Shown here piece by piece: positions 1-8,787 of a stretch of DNA of 64,000 nucleotides. This DNA is from Bacillota bacterium (lineage in GTDB: Bacteria > Bacillota > Clostridia > Christensenellales > JAEXRW01): the NCBI GenBank assembly GCA_023454175.1, contig JAEXRW010000025.1, positions 434,001 through 498,000 on the forward strand, in the 5' to 3' direction. The number at the start of each line of letters is the position of its first letter. The stretch's first letter is position 1. A program made the position numbers and the translations under genes. Below the pieces are notes generated by a model. The model ran no database searches and was not told the origin of the DNA. It saw only the letters and a list, made by a program, of their open reading frames with translations.

Positions 1-832
1 GTGTTTGCATGTTTTCATCCGTGTACCATCCGCCGAATGTGAAACCTGTACGGCTTGGTTCCTCAGGCTCTGTGATACTGCCGCCGATCGTGTAGACATC
101 GTCTATCTCTGTACCGCCCGAAGTATCGAATTTCACGGTATAGATATTATGGAAATTGATGTTGTTGGCATTGGCATAGTCTTCAGTAACAGATCCGTCA
201 AAACTATACAATCCGTCATCCATCAGTGCATTTTCAAATATTAAGTCGCCGAATTCAGCCGAAGTTGCATATATGATGGCTCGATGCAGGCCGGAACAGC
301 CTGCAAAGGCTCGTGACCCGATATGGCAATATTGCATGGCTGGTATTGTGACGCTGTGGATGCTCGTGCAATTATGGAATGCGTTACTGCCTATAAAACC
401 GATATTTTTGGATAGAGTGATGCTTTCCAGGTTGCTGCAATTTTCAAATGCATTATTGTCAATACCACCTACAGAGGTTGCATATACATTCGCCAGCTGT
501 GTACATCCTGAAAAAGCATTTGCCCAGACAAAATCCACTGTATCTGGCAGCGTGATGCCCGTAAGATTGGTACAGTTAATAAATGCATTTTCACCTATCC
601 CGCGAACGCTTTTACCCTCAAGCTCTGCTGGGATGGTAAGTTCGCCTGCCGGAGCTGTGCATCCGGTTACTAGGCATGTATTATTCTCAATCTCTTGCCA
701 TTGCCATATGCCCGTAGTACCTGTATCGCCCTCATTGGCCATTGCAGATACCGGCACCGCGGTGAAAGCCATTGTAAATGAAAGCACAGCTGAGAACAAA
801 AGCGTCAACGGTTTCTTCATCTTCTGCATCAT
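1..832 (-). CDS. BspA-type leucine-rich repeat surface protein with InlB-type repeat (N-terminal part, cut by window edge)
   Basis: Only the first ~277 codons are inside the window; the gene runs off at base 1. Translating the reverse strand from the ATG at 830-832 gives a signal peptide (core LTLLFSAVLSFTMAFTA, then VPVSAMA), so the product is exported. Next come BspA/Treponema-style leucine-rich repeats with the pattern NAF.NC..L..I.LP (for example GENAFINCTNLTGITLP, NAFENCSNLESITL), up to about residue 200. From about residue 230 a Listeria-Bacteroides (InlB B) repeat begins (VKFDTSGGTEID, then GFTFGGWYTDEN). Such proteins are usually adhesins or cell-wall-associated; the anchor would be in the missing C-terminus. 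Other in-frame Met codons at 829 and 820 are possible starts. It is divergent from the LuxR regulator at 1114. Family call is firm; ligand unknown. Confidence 0.8.
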   Translation of the reverse strand, partial: MMQKMKKPLTLLFSAVLSFTMAFTAVPVSAMANEGDTGTTGIWQWQEIENNTCLVTGCTAPAGELTIPAELEGKSVRGIGENAFINCTNLTGITLPDTVDFVWANAFSGCTQLANVYATSVGGIDNNAFENCSNLESITLSKNIGFIGSNAFHNCTSIHSVTIPAMQYCHIGSRAFAGCSGLHRAIIYATSAEFGDLIFENALMDDGLYSFDGSVTEDYANANNINFHNIYTVKFDTSGGTEIDDVYTIGGSITEPEEPSRTGFTFGGWYTDENMQT

Positions 833-1113
833 GGCTTCCCCATCCTTTGATTTATTCGTATAAAGTGATCCTATTTTATCGTAAAAGTTAAAAAAGCTTT
901 TGGAATCGTAGAGTCTGTAGAAAAGTACTGATTTTCGACAATATTTCGATAATAATATAGCAAACTATGTTTATTGTGGTAAATACATAAGTATTATGTA
1001 TATTGAGGTTGACTCTGGTAATTGATGTATGATAACTTCAATGTAGTTATTGCACTTCTTTGTCGAGGCACCAAGCACAACCCTAATTGCATTCTGATAT
1101 CCGGGGTGTTTTG

Positions 1114-1878
1114 ATGGCTGACTATCGCGGTTTGCCTTGGACCCATATTAATGATTATTTGCTTGAAATCGGTGCTTCGAAGAGTATGAATGAATTATGC
1201 TCAAAGGCTCTGTCCGGGCTTGAAGAATTGGTCCCATTCGATAACAACGGGGTGTTTGCCGTTATCGATTCAAAAGGGTACATGTCGCAGACCACCCTGG
1301 TCGAATGTGCCAAATGGAGCGAATTATATAATAATTACTACTGGCGGTTTCAGCCTTCTATTCCATCTACCATAACAGCTATATATGATTGGCGTTATTA
1401 TTCGAACGCAGAATTCGTAGTGGATTTTCTCTATCCACAGGGGATCGGTACATCTCTTGCAACGTATCATCTGGCTTCAGATATCGGCTCGTCTGGAGGG
1501 TTTGCCCTGCACAGGAATAGGCATTCCCCTTGTTTCACGCAACGGGACTCGCTTATTCTGGAGGTGATACAACCCCACCTTTCAAATTATTTTGCTATCC
1601 ATACTGTCCTTTCCACGTATGATTATCAGTTGCCTGATGCCTATGCGATAGCATCAGAATACAAATGCCTGACCCGGCGTGAAGCTGAGATTGTTTCATT
1701 GCTTTGCCGAAGATATAGTACAGGCATGATCGTTTCGAAATTAATGATCAGTAAAACGACCGTCTATAGGCATCTTGCGAATATATTTTCGAAGTTAAAC
1801 GTGTTTTGCCGTGACGAATTGCTAGAAAAGCTTTTAGTTGGACTTGGCAGAAAAGAGGATCACTGCAAACCGAAATGA
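1114..1878 (+). CDS. LuxR-family transcriptional regulator
   Basis: A 254-residue regulator. The C-terminal ~60 residues are a LuxR/GerE helix-turn-helix: LTRREAEIVSLL opens the domain and SKTTVYRHLANIFSKLNV is the recognition helix region. The N-terminal ~180 residues have no motif I can name; they could be an autoinducer-binding-like or GAF-like sensor fold. I chose ATG 1114 because CCGGGGTG lies about 7 bases upstream; a TTG at 1087 is in frame but has no good ribosome binding site. It is transcribed away from the LRR surface protein, so it may control that gene, but this rests on position only. The FGGY kinase operon converges on it from the other side. Confidence 0.8.
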   Translation: MADYRGLPWTHINDYLLEIGASKSMNELCSKALSGLEELVPFDNNGVFAVIDSKGYMSQTTLVECAKWSELYNNYYWRFQPSIPSTITAIYDWRYYSNAEFVVDFLYPQGIGTSLATYHLASDIGSSGGFALHRNRHSPCFTQRDSLILEVIQPHLSNYFAIHTVLSTYDYQLPDAYAIASEYKCLTRREAEIVSLLCRRYSTGMIVSKLMISKTTVYRHLANIFSKLNVFCRDELLEKLLVGLGRKEDHCKPK

Positions 1879-2155
1879 AAGCGCAGTCTTTTTCTCAAAA
1901 TTCAGTACTATCAAAGGTCACTCCCAAGTGGTTTCAAAGGGCAGGAATCGCTGGTGGGTTTTCTTGGATGGAGAACCGCGGGTTTTTTTAGCATCAACTT
2001 GAAAATTTAATATCACGAATAGCATATATTTGAAACAGATGATTTTTTCTTAAATCTTAATCAATGCATCTTTTAAAATATATCCGTCTGTCATCGTACC
2101 AATTAGCCAATTTTTTGGCTACCTTCCTCCGGTATCTCGATATTCCCGTTCATTG

Positions 2156-3661
2156 CTAAAACAGTGATTTTAGCCTTGAATACAGTTCTCTGTACGTTCT
2201 GTATCCTCCGTCATAAGCCTGAGCCGCCTCTTTATCTGCCAAATAGCGATGCTCGATGGAGTTTGCGCTCTGCGCCGCTGATTCAATATTTGCGACCATG
2301 CCTGACCCGAAACCGGCTAATATGGCCGCCCCAAGCGCGGTGCTTTCCGCCTCTTGCATACGTGCGATCACCAGACGGGTTACATCCGCTTTGATCTGCA
2401 GCCAAAGGGTGCTCTTGGAGCCTCCGCCCAGCGAACGGATTTCCTCCGGTACTATGCCCATATCGTGCAGCAACTCCAGATTTTCGCGCAGCATATATGC
2501 CACACCCTCGAAAATCGCCCGGATAAAATGCGGCTTTTGGGTATCCAGGCCAACGCCAAAAAATACGCCACGTGCAGCGGGGTTGTTATCCGGCTGCAAT
2601 ACCCCTGTGAAATAGGGCAAAAGTGTCAGGCCGTTTGAAAGCCTGGGCGCTTTTTGGGCAAGCTCCGACAAAATATCATACGCCGGACGATGCTCACGCT
2701 CGCTTTGGGCGAATTCTTCGAAGCAAAACGCATCTTTAAACCATTTGAGGACCATACCCGCCGTCATGCAGATCGGGATCACGAGGTATTTTCCGGGCAG
2801 CACATGGCGGTAGATGGTCACACGCGCAGGGTTTGTAAAATCCGGTTTCTCGGTTGTGGCCGCGATAATGAGCGCAGTGCCCGTTACTTCAGTTACCACG
2901 CCTGGCATCAGGTTACCAGCGCCTACCGCTGCCGCCATTTGATCCATAGCTCCGGTAATAACCATTACTTCACGGTTTAAGCCGAGTTCGTCCGCGATCT
3001 CCGGTAATATCCGCGATACCGGAGTGCCGGGTTCCAAAGGAGCCGGAAACATTCCAGCGTCAATGCCGATCATATCGAGCATATCCTTCCAGTAACGATC
3101 CCGGACGATATCGAAATACCCGGTGGACGAAAGCAGTGTCTTCTCTGTAACAAAACGGCCTGTCAGTTTCAGAAGGATGAAGTCCTCCAGCAATAAAAGT
3201 TTGTGCGTCCGGGAGTAGACATCAGGCTCGTTTTCCTTGATCCAAAGCGCTTTGCTGACCGGACAGTAGCCATTGCATTCAGGCAGGCCGGTCGTTTCAT
3301 AAAACTCCTGCGAAGTCACTCGCTTTGTTATATAGGCGCCTTGGTTCTCTGCCCGCCCGTCCAGCCAGATGATGGCGTTCCTTAGCGCGTTACCATTGGC
3401 GTCAACGGGAATGAGGGTCTCACCTTGCGTCGTAACTGTCACCGCATAGATGCTTTGCGCCAAAGCATGATCTGCTAAAAGTCGTCTCAGGCTTTTCTTC
3501 AAAGCTTCCCAATAGGTTTCGGGTGCAAGCTCAATGACGCTTTCACCCTGTGTGATGAGGGTGTATTCCTCTATTGTGCTGCTTATCAGCGAGAGCCGCT
3601 CATCAAAAAGGGCAGCCTTTACAGCCGTAGTGCCGATATCAAAAACGAGAATGGTACGCAT
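2156..3661 (-). CDS. FGGY-family carbohydrate kinase (xylulokinase-like)
   Basis: A 501-residue cytoplasmic sugar kinase of the FGGY family (ASKHA fold), the usual length. The N-terminal phosphate-binding motif is FDIGTTAVKAALFD, the central segment GAMDQMAAAVGAGN carries the catalytic Asp position, and the C-terminal FGGY signature is GGGSKSTLWLQIKADVT. ATG 3661 is preferred because GGAGG sits 4 bases upstream; a GTG-type start five codons earlier has no such site. It is the last gene of the minus-strand operon 7964 to 2156, after two class III aminotransferases and a Gfo/Idh/MocA oxidoreductase. It would phosphorylate the keto sugar or polyol produced by them. The actual substrate cannot be read from sequence. 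Confidence 0.85.
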   Translation of the reverse strand: MRTILVFDIGTTAVKAALFDERLSLISSTIEEYTLITQGESVIELAPETYWEALKKSLRRLLADHALAQSIYAVTVTTQGETLIPVDANGNALRNAIIWLDGRAENQGAYITKRVTSQEFYETTGLPECNGYCPVSKALWIKENEPDVYSRTHKLLLLEDFILLKLTGRFVTEKTLLSSTGYFDIVRDRYWKDMLDMIGIDAGMFPAPLEPGTPVSRILPEIADELGLNREVMVITGAMDQMAAAVGAGNLMPGVVTEVTGTALIIAATTEKPDFTNPARVTIYRHVLPGKYLVIPICMTAGMVLKWFKDAFCFEEFAQSEREHRPAYDILSELAQKAPRLSNGLTLLPYFTGVLQPDNNPAARGVFFGVGLDTQKPHFIRAIFEGVAYMLRENLELLHDMGIVPEEIRSLGGGSKSTLWLQIKADVTRLVIARMQEAESTALGAAILAGFGSGMVANIESAAQSANSIEHRYLADKEAAQAYDGGYRTYRELYSRLKSLF

Positions 3662-3809
3662 TATGCCTCCGCCCATACGAATCTATATGCTTGAAATAGT
3701 GCCTCTCCGCTTCCTCAGGCTCATTCAGTCTTTGATGGCTCCAGGAAAGCGGCTTTTTGTGCGGGTATGTTTTTGTTCCAGCCTGGCCTCGGTCGCCGTT
3801 ATGAATACA

Positions 3810-5162
3810 TCAATACCCGAATTCCTTTTCGGTTTCTGCGACCGCTTCTTCAATAATATCGAGTCCTTTTAGCGCCATATCGTCTTCCATGATGATGGGC
3901 GGGGAAAGCCTTAGGATATGGCCAGCCGGCACCCACGCCAGGCCTTTGGCAAACGCTTTCTGATACACCCGTTTGCCTGCTTCTTCAAACGGCTCCTTGG
4001 TTTTTAAGTCCTTGACAAGCTCTATAGCCAAAAGGCAGCCTTTTCCGCGCACATCGCCGATGATTGTATGGCGGTCCTTCATTTCTTTCATGCGCTTCAA
4101 AAAAAGCGCACCCAAATGTGTGGATCTCTCACACAGGTTTTCTTCTTCGATGACTTCTATAGAAGCAAGGGCCGCCGCGCAGGCCATGGGGTTGCCGCCG
4201 TAACTCGAAGAAGCAGAGATCTTTTCGATGGCGTCCTTGTATTGATCGCTCACGCACATGGCGGTTACCGGGAAGCCGTTGCCAAAGCCCTTGCCGAGCG
4301 TTGTGATGTCCGGCGTGGTATCCCAGTGCTCCATGGCAAACATTTTTCCCGTGCGGCCCATGCACGTTAATACTTCGTCAGCCATCAGCAGCATATTGTG
4401 CTTATCGCAGATTTTTCGCAGCCGCGGCATGAACTCGTCGGGTGGGATGATAGATCCGCCCCAGCCCTGAATAGGCTCCAAAACCACCGCCGCCATCTGC
4501 CCGGAAGTTTCGTTATCGAGGACTTTATCCACGAAATCGGCGCAAAAGCATTTGCATGCGGGGTATTCCATATTGAACGGGCATCGGTAGCAGTTGGGTC
4601 GCGGCGCCAAAAAGAAGCCTGGTGCGCGCATGCCCTGCGATTTATCCACGATAGCGCAGCTCACGGCGCCCATCGTTTTGCCGTGGAAATCACGCCAGAA
4701 GGAAAGAAATTCGAATTTGCCCGTCGCGGCACGCGCGCAGCGCAAACCGGCTTCCACGGCTGCGGTTCCGGAATCATAGAGCTGTATGCCGTTCAGGTCC
4801 CCCATCGTGATACTGGCGAGTTTCTCTAAAAGCCGCATTTTGATTTCAGTGGTAAAGTCATGGCAATTCATCAATTGCCTGGCGTATTTGGCCACTTCCT
4901 CGCTTATTTTGGGGTGGCAATGGCCTAAGCCCGTCACATAAATGCCCGAAGAAAAATCGATATATACGTTACCGTCCACGTCTGTGAGCGTGCAGCCTTT
5001 GCCCGATTCGAATACCACCGGGAAAAGCCTGACCTGGCTTGAATACCCTTTCATATACTTGGAAGCGCGCGCATGATAGGCTTTGGATTTGGGGCCCGGC
5101 AGCGCTGTTTGGATCAGCGGCAGCTTGGAGACGTCTTCTTTCGCCCAATTCTTATCGTACAT
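3810..5162 (-). CDS. Class III (omega) PLP-dependent aminotransferase
   Basis: A 450-residue fold-type I aminotransferase of the 4-aminobutyrate/ornithine/glutamate-1-semialdehyde family. Counting from an upstream TTG two codons earlier, the PLP-binding Asp lies in LLMADEVLTCMGRTG (about 264) and the Schiff-base Lys in TTLGKGFGNGFP (about 293). A cysteine-rich insert (CYRC, then CKCFC, residues ~193-209) resembles the CYRCP segment of many GABA-type transaminases and could bind metal. ATG 5162 is favoured because GAGG lies about 7 bases upstream. It follows the Gfo/Idh gene by about 100 bases and precedes the FGGY kinase. In context it could remove or add an amino group on a cyclitol or sugar; a free omega-amino acid is the alternative. 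Confidence 0.85.
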   Translation of the reverse strand: MYDKNWAKEDVSKLPLIQTALPGPKSKAYHARASKYMKGYSSQVRLFPVVFESGKGCTLTDVDGNVYIDFSSGIYVTGLGHCHPKISEEVAKYARQLMNCHDFTTEIKMRLLEKLASITMGDLNGIQLYDSGTAAVEAGLRCARAATGKFEFLSFWRDFHGKTMGAVSCAIVDKSQGMRAPGFFLAPRPNCYRCPFNMEYPACKCFCADFVDKVLDNETSGQMAAVVLEPIQGWGGSIIPPDEFMPRLRKICDKHNMLLMADEVLTCMGRTGKMFAMEHWDTTPDITTLGKGFGNGFPVTAMCVSDQYKDAIEKISASSSYGGNPMACAAALASIEVIEEENLCERSTHLGALFLKRMKEMKDRHTIIGDVRGKGCLLAIELVKDLKTKEPFEEAGKRVYQKAFAKGLAWVPAGHILRLSPPIIMEDDMALKGLDIIEEAVAETEKEFGY

Positions 5163-5270
5163 ATGCAATCCTCTTCTTTCTCTTGCTTATATCGGCCAAA
5201 GAACAAAATATGAAATACAGTAAGCCTGACGGGAAGGTCAGTGTCTAAAAGGCCATTGGATACGGCCCAT

Positions 5271-6407
5271 TTATAGATGGATCTCTTCCACTGAACGGTT
5301 TTCATGGGATTTCAGGGCTGCACTGATGAGCAGATGGGACATCTTCGTTTCGGCAGGCGTCACACAGCCAAAGTCCACATGCTTTCCCTCGAGTTCCAGC
5401 ATAAAAGCTGCCCACATCTGCAAAATGGCGTCTGGAAACCCAAATTCAAATATGCTGCCTGTGATCACGGGAAAAGCGGTCCTGTACCCTACATTGAGCC
5501 TGCACCATGCCTGTTCTTTCCCTGTGACCTGCAGGTAATGAAATGCGTTGGGATCGTTTGTGTTGAAGTAGGCCGATGTATCCATTCCTTCCACTTTGAT
5601 ATACCATTCGTTCGTAGACCCGGGCGACATCCGCTTGGTTTCCAGCACCATGGGGAAATCATACCCGTCTTTTTCCACCATGCAGGATAGTGTTGCATTG
5701 TCCCATGTCTTGCATTCCTGCAGGTTTCCCTCCCGGTCCTTCCGATGGGTGACGATATTGGACAAGGATGCGTATACCGTTTTGGGAACCCATCCAAACC
5801 GGAAAGGAATGTGCTGTGTATGGATGCCCAGGTCACCCATGCAGCCATACTCTCCGTTGATGTGGATATCTCTTTTCCAGTTGATCGGTTTATGGATATC
5901 CATATCGCTGCTGTGAAGGAATCCGGCTTTCACGGAGATGATCCTGCCGAAACGGTTTTCCTTCAGCCATTGGATCAGCATCTGGCAGGCAGGGAAATAG
6001 GGAAACTGGCTGCAGCAGCGTACAAATACCTGCGGATTGGCGTTGACGCATTCCAGGATATTCTTGTTTGCAGAATAGTCAATACCAAATGGCTTCTCCC
6101 CCATCAGGTGTTTGCCGGCTTTGATGACATCGGTATAGATCTTTTCGTGCAGATTGTGCGGAACTGAACAGTATATGGCGTCGATGTCTGCTGCATCGAG
6201 CAGGGTCCTGTAGTCATCTGCGCTGTATTTTAACGTGGGGAGGTTCTTTTCAAACCATTGCCTTGCAGCAGGCTGGGTATCGCAGGCGCCTGAGATAACT
6301 GGTTTGGCGATATCCATATCCAGGTGCCCCCAGCGCATGGCGGCGCTCGCAAACTCTTTACCCATCAGCCCGCAGCCGATGATACCAAATCGGATCTCCC
6401 TGGCCAT
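5271..6407 (-). CDS. Gfo/Idh/MocA-family NAD(P)-dependent oxidoreductase
   Basis: A 378-residue oxidoreductase with the family's two-domain layout. The N-terminal Rossmann fold is FGIIGCGLMGKEFA, and GEKPFGID (about residue 105) supplies the conserved Lys-Pro of the active site. The C-terminal half is the alpha/beta substrate domain, with the pattern GDLGIHTQHIPF in the usual position of the catalytic His. ATG 6407 has AAGGGG about 8 bases upstream; GTG 6416 overlaps that site and is less likely. Members oxidise sugar or cyclitol hydroxyls, for example myo-inositol dehydrogenase. Placement between two aminotransferases and before a sugar kinase suggests it interconverts a hydroxyl and a keto group next to transamination. 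Confidence 0.85.
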   Translation of the reverse strand: MAREIRFGIIGCGLMGKEFASAAMRWGHLDMDIAKPVISGACDTQPAARQWFEKNLPTLKYSADDYRTLLDAADIDAIYCSVPHNLHEKIYTDVIKAGKHLMGEKPFGIDYSANKNILECVNANPQVFVRCCSQFPYFPACQMLIQWLKENRFGRIISVKAGFLHSSDMDIHKPINWKRDIHINGEYGCMGDLGIHTQHIPFRFGWVPKTVYASLSNIVTHRKDREGNLQECKTWDNATLSCMVEKDGYDFPMVLETKRMSPGSTNEWYIKVEGMDTSAYFNTNDPNAFHYLQVTGKEQAWCRLNVGYRTAFPVITGSIFEFGFPDAILQMWAAFMLELEGKHVDFGCVTPAETKMSHLLISAALKSHENRSVEEIHL

Positions 6408-6422
6408 TTGGCTCACCCCTTT

Positions 6423-7964
6423 TTAAAGATTGTCAAATGCATCTTCCATTTTGTTCAGCAAAAAGTCCAGTACTTTGGGGGAGCAAATCAGCGGCGGCTT
6501 CATCAAGGCGGCTGGCGGGCAATGTTTTTTGTAAGTCTGTGCACTGATATCGATGCACATCGCATTCATCCTGCTGCAGAAACGGGATGCCGTGTCTGTG
6601 TCATGAAATTGGATGGCACACAGAAAGCCTTCCCCTTCGATTTCGTGTATCAGGTGAGGGTATTTTCTTTGCAGCGCACATAACCCGTTTTGGAAATAAT
6701 CGGCGTTTTTTTCGATGATATCCGCATTTTCACGCGCCCACTCCATCGTGATCAAATACGACAGCGAGGCCATTTCCTCCTGTCCATTGGTCACCAAAGC
6801 GCCGAACTGGCTCAATGAGTCCATTTCTGCGGTCGTGATGATCCTGGATGCCGCATACTGGCCTCCAGGGAATCCTTTGCCCATGATCACGAAATCAGGT
6901 CGCAATCCGTACCTTTTATAAAGAAAGAAATCTTTGTACCACATGCAGGATTGGATTTCATCTGCCAGTACCGGGATATCGTTCTGATGGCAGATGCTGT
7001 ACGCCGTTCTCAGATAGGCTTCATCCAGACGGATGGCGCCATAGTTCATCAGGACGATTTCATGCATGAATCCGGCTATACGGCATTCTCCTCTATTGTA
7101 CTGCTGGATTTTTTGTTTGAAATCATCCATGTCGTTTATTTTTACCGGGCAAACCTTGAAAATCCCCTGCGAATCCATTTTCGCATAGAAGTCCGGCCAT
7201 AGCCCGCGCATCATTTGTGTCATTACCGTCGTCCCATGGTAATTGGCTGCCGGCCCGCCTTCCAGATCAGCCATTACCAAAAATACCGGGATCTTTCCAT
7301 AATTTCTGGGCTGTTCGGCAGCAGGTTCATGGCGGTAAAACCTTGCGAGCATCATTTTTACGCCTGCTTCCACTGCTAGGCTGCCTGTTTCCAGGTTGAT
7401 GACACGGTTCAGCGTATGTGGCTCCCTGCTGGAAAGCGTCCTTTGAAACGCAGCTTCATCTCCTGAAGGTATATCGTTGGCTGCACATACTAGTTTTTTC
7501 TCCAGCAGCCGGGTGATATAGCCACGCGTGTTGTTGTGCGTCGCGTTGGTTACTCCCAAGTTTCTGGCGTCCTCCAGCAATTGAAAGCCTGGAAATGAGT
7601 GGCCAAGCGGTGTGTGGTAATGCTCGCTCTTTGCTGTAAGGTAAAGCCTGCCATCTTCTCCGATCCGCAGGTATCCCAGTGTTGCAAGCGGGCTTGCCTG
7701 GATATTGGTCGCCTTTGTGAAAGACTCGGTGCCAGCTCCTGAAATGGAATGCTTCAGTCCGCTTGTGATTTTAAGGCCCACTTTGCTGAGCATTCCTTCC
7801 ATCCTGCGCTGGTATATGCCGGGAAAGAAATCACGGGGTTTGGTGGCATATTTTTCGCATTTTGCCTGACTGATCCCCAACAGAACCTGCGCACTATCGC
7901 ACAATGCGTTGACATAATCATTGCCGAGCAAATCGTTCAATGAACGGTTTACAGTTATAAACAT
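6423..7964 (-). CDS. Class III PLP-dependent aminotransferase, divergent long form
   Basis: A 513-residue class III aminotransferase, longer than the usual ~430-460 because of an N-terminal extension of about 90 residues. Family marks are ETGSLAVEAGVKM (about 192-204), NYHGTTVMTQ, the PLP Asp in VLADEIQSCMWYKD (about 335) and the PLP Lys in VIMGKGFPGGQYAAS (about 363). The start ATG 7964 has AGAGG 6 bases upstream. It is the first gene of the operon behind the promoter at 8012-8040 and is only distantly similar to the second aminotransferase at 3810, so the two probably act on different substrates or opposite steps. The substrate is unknown. Confidence 0.8.
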   Translation of the reverse strand: MFITVNRSLNDLLGNDYVNALCDSAQVLLGISQAKCEKYATKPRDFFPGIYQRRMEGMLSKVGLKITSGLKHSISGAGTESFTKATNIQASPLATLGYLRIGEDGRLYLTAKSEHYHTPLGHSFPGFQLLEDARNLGVTNATHNNTRGYITRLLEKKLVCAANDIPSGDEAAFQRTLSSREPHTLNRVINLETGSLAVEAGVKMMLARFYRHEPAAEQPRNYGKIPVFLVMADLEGGPAANYHGTTVMTQMMRGLWPDFYAKMDSQGIFKVCPVKINDMDDFKQKIQQYNRGECRIAGFMHEIVLMNYGAIRLDEAYLRTAYSICHQNDIPVLADEIQSCMWYKDFFLYKRYGLRPDFVIMGKGFPGGQYAASRIITTAEMDSLSQFGALVTNGQEEMASLSYLITMEWARENADIIEKNADYFQNGLCALQRKYPHLIHEIEGEGFLCAIQFHDTDTASRFCSRMNAMCIDISAQTYKKHCPPAALMKPPLICSPKVLDFLLNKMEDAFDNL

Positions 7965-8011
7965 GTTATACCTCTCGAGAATAGGTTCGGATTAGAATTT
8001 GCAGCAATTAA

Positions 8012-8040
8012 ATTATAGGTTTCAGTTTCTTTTGGGTCAA
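8012..8040 (-). promoter_or_regulatory. Sigma-A type promoter of the aminotransferase/kinase operon
   Basis: On the minus strand TTGACC (8035-8040) is followed by a 17-base spacer and a perfect TATAAT (8012-8017), about 45 bases before the ATG at 7964. This is close to the consensus for the primary sigma factor and is the best promoter seen in the window. It should drive the genes from 7964 to 2156. Confidence 0.75.
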
Positions 8041-8193
8041 GATATATCCACTGTTTTAGCCCGATCACGGAGGTTGGCGTTAATATATATCGTTCTGCAT
8101 GAAATGTAATAGATCCATCCGTCCCCAAGGTGGTATTTGCTGTTTTGTTATAATTATGATGATTAAAAATGAATCTTCCACCAAACTCTACCC

Positions 8194-8249
8194 GTTCCTA
8201 AGCCTACCCTATTCGCTCCACCGCTAACTAGAAAGCTCCCTTTTATAGG
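8194..8249 (-). repeat. AAGCTCCC-type intergenic repeat, copy a
   Basis: One of three related ~50-base segments (others at 28183-28245 and 40867-40917). Shared features in plus-strand order are TTCCTAA, CC, ACC/CCC-AT, CT, AA and a final AAGCTCCC. This copy has diverged most and its hairpin is weak. Confidence 0.5.
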
Positions 8250-8500
8250 AACCTGTGAAGGATGCTAAATGTTGTTTATTATAGATGTACTATTAAAATC
8301 GCTTTCTTTGATCATACATTCAATCGTTTACATACTACCCCTTGCTAACGTCAAATCTCAAAAGATTTGCCCGTCATACAAAGTATTTATAAACTGTTTG
8401 AATCGGCATCTGGCCAAAGTGTACCATAAACACATGTTTTATTTTCCCGGTGGCGCATAAGTGGCTCGGGCTGATTAACGGTAGCTAATATATTATATTG

Positions 8501-8530
8501 AAAACCCTCGGTCTTCTGACCGGGGGTTTT
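8501..8530 (-). terminator. Intrinsic terminator next to tRNA-Lys fragment 1
   Basis: Arms ACCCTCGGTC and GACCGGGGGT with a TTCT loop, flanked by an A-run on the left and a T-run on the right, so it can act in both directions. It lies directly after the 3' CCA side of the tRNA fragment at 8532, where a tRNA transcript would need to stop. Confidence 0.75.
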
Positions 8531-8531
8531 C

Positions 8532-8577
8532 TGGTACGCCATCAGGGACTTGAACCCCGGACACCCTGATTAAGAGT
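8532..8577 (-). repeat. att-like tRNA-Lys(CTT) 3' fragment, copy 1
   Basis: The reverse strand reads the anticodon loop CTCTTAA, variable loop, T arm (GGTTCAAGTCC) and acceptor strand ending TGGCGTACCA of a lysine tRNA with anticodon CTT. The 5' half (acceptor and D arm) is absent, so this is not a functional gene. It differs at two bases from copies at 41332 and 44371. Such 3' fragments are typical attachment-site remnants of integrases that target tRNA genes. Confidence 0.8.
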
Positions 8578-8595
8578 TAAGCCCATGATTTTCTC

Positions 8596-8705
8596 CAAAT
8601 GCCCATATAGCCATGTTTTGTTCGTTATCCGTAATTTATTGGGTATTTAACTGGTCAAATCAGGTCAATCCATGCCAAACTAATGCGGTCAGAATGCGAT
8701 CAGTG
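8596..8705. repeat. Element-end flank with GGTCA repeats (related to 44437-44563)
   Basis: The first ~55 bases after the tRNA fragment (AAATGCCCATAT at 8597, later CGTA and TTTAACT) align clearly with 44437-44493 beside fragment 3. After this lie spaced short repeats GGTCA, GGTCA, GGTCA and GATCA. Similar spaced repeats flank fragment 3. This is the expected look of arm-type integrase binding sites at the distal end of an integrated element; binding itself is inferred. Confidence 0.5.
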
Positions 8706-8787
8706 TCTTTACTGCTTCTTCCATTCATATTACAGACGGGAGCAGTCAGTTTACTGACAACCCCCGTCCATTCAAAGTATAATGATT

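Larger units (their letters stand above)
7965..8787. other. Non-coding region upstream of aminotransferase operon, with element boundary
   Basis: About 820 bases without a supportable gene. It holds, left to right, the promoter at 8012-8040, an AAGCTCCC-type repeat (8194-8249), a bidirectional intrinsic terminator (8501-8530), a tRNA-Lys 3' fragment (8532-8577), and a flank with GGTCA repeats (8596-8705) that resembles the flank of the third tRNA fragment. A 63-codon open frame at 8269-8460 has no recognisable features. Confidence 0.6.

Noticed and set aside
273..863. Plus-strand open frame of 196 codons
   Set aside because: It is the antisense shadow of the LRR surface protein, whose reverse-strand translation gives a signal peptide and clear repeats.
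1960..1992. Terminator between the LuxR gene and the FGGY kinase gene
   Set aside because: A T-run is present, but the upstream GGTTTTCT/AGAACC pairing is short and bulged, so it was not listed as a feature.
8269..8460. Plus-strand open frame of 63 codons
   Set aside because: No ribosome binding site or recognisable motif; it lies between an intergenic repeat and a terminator.
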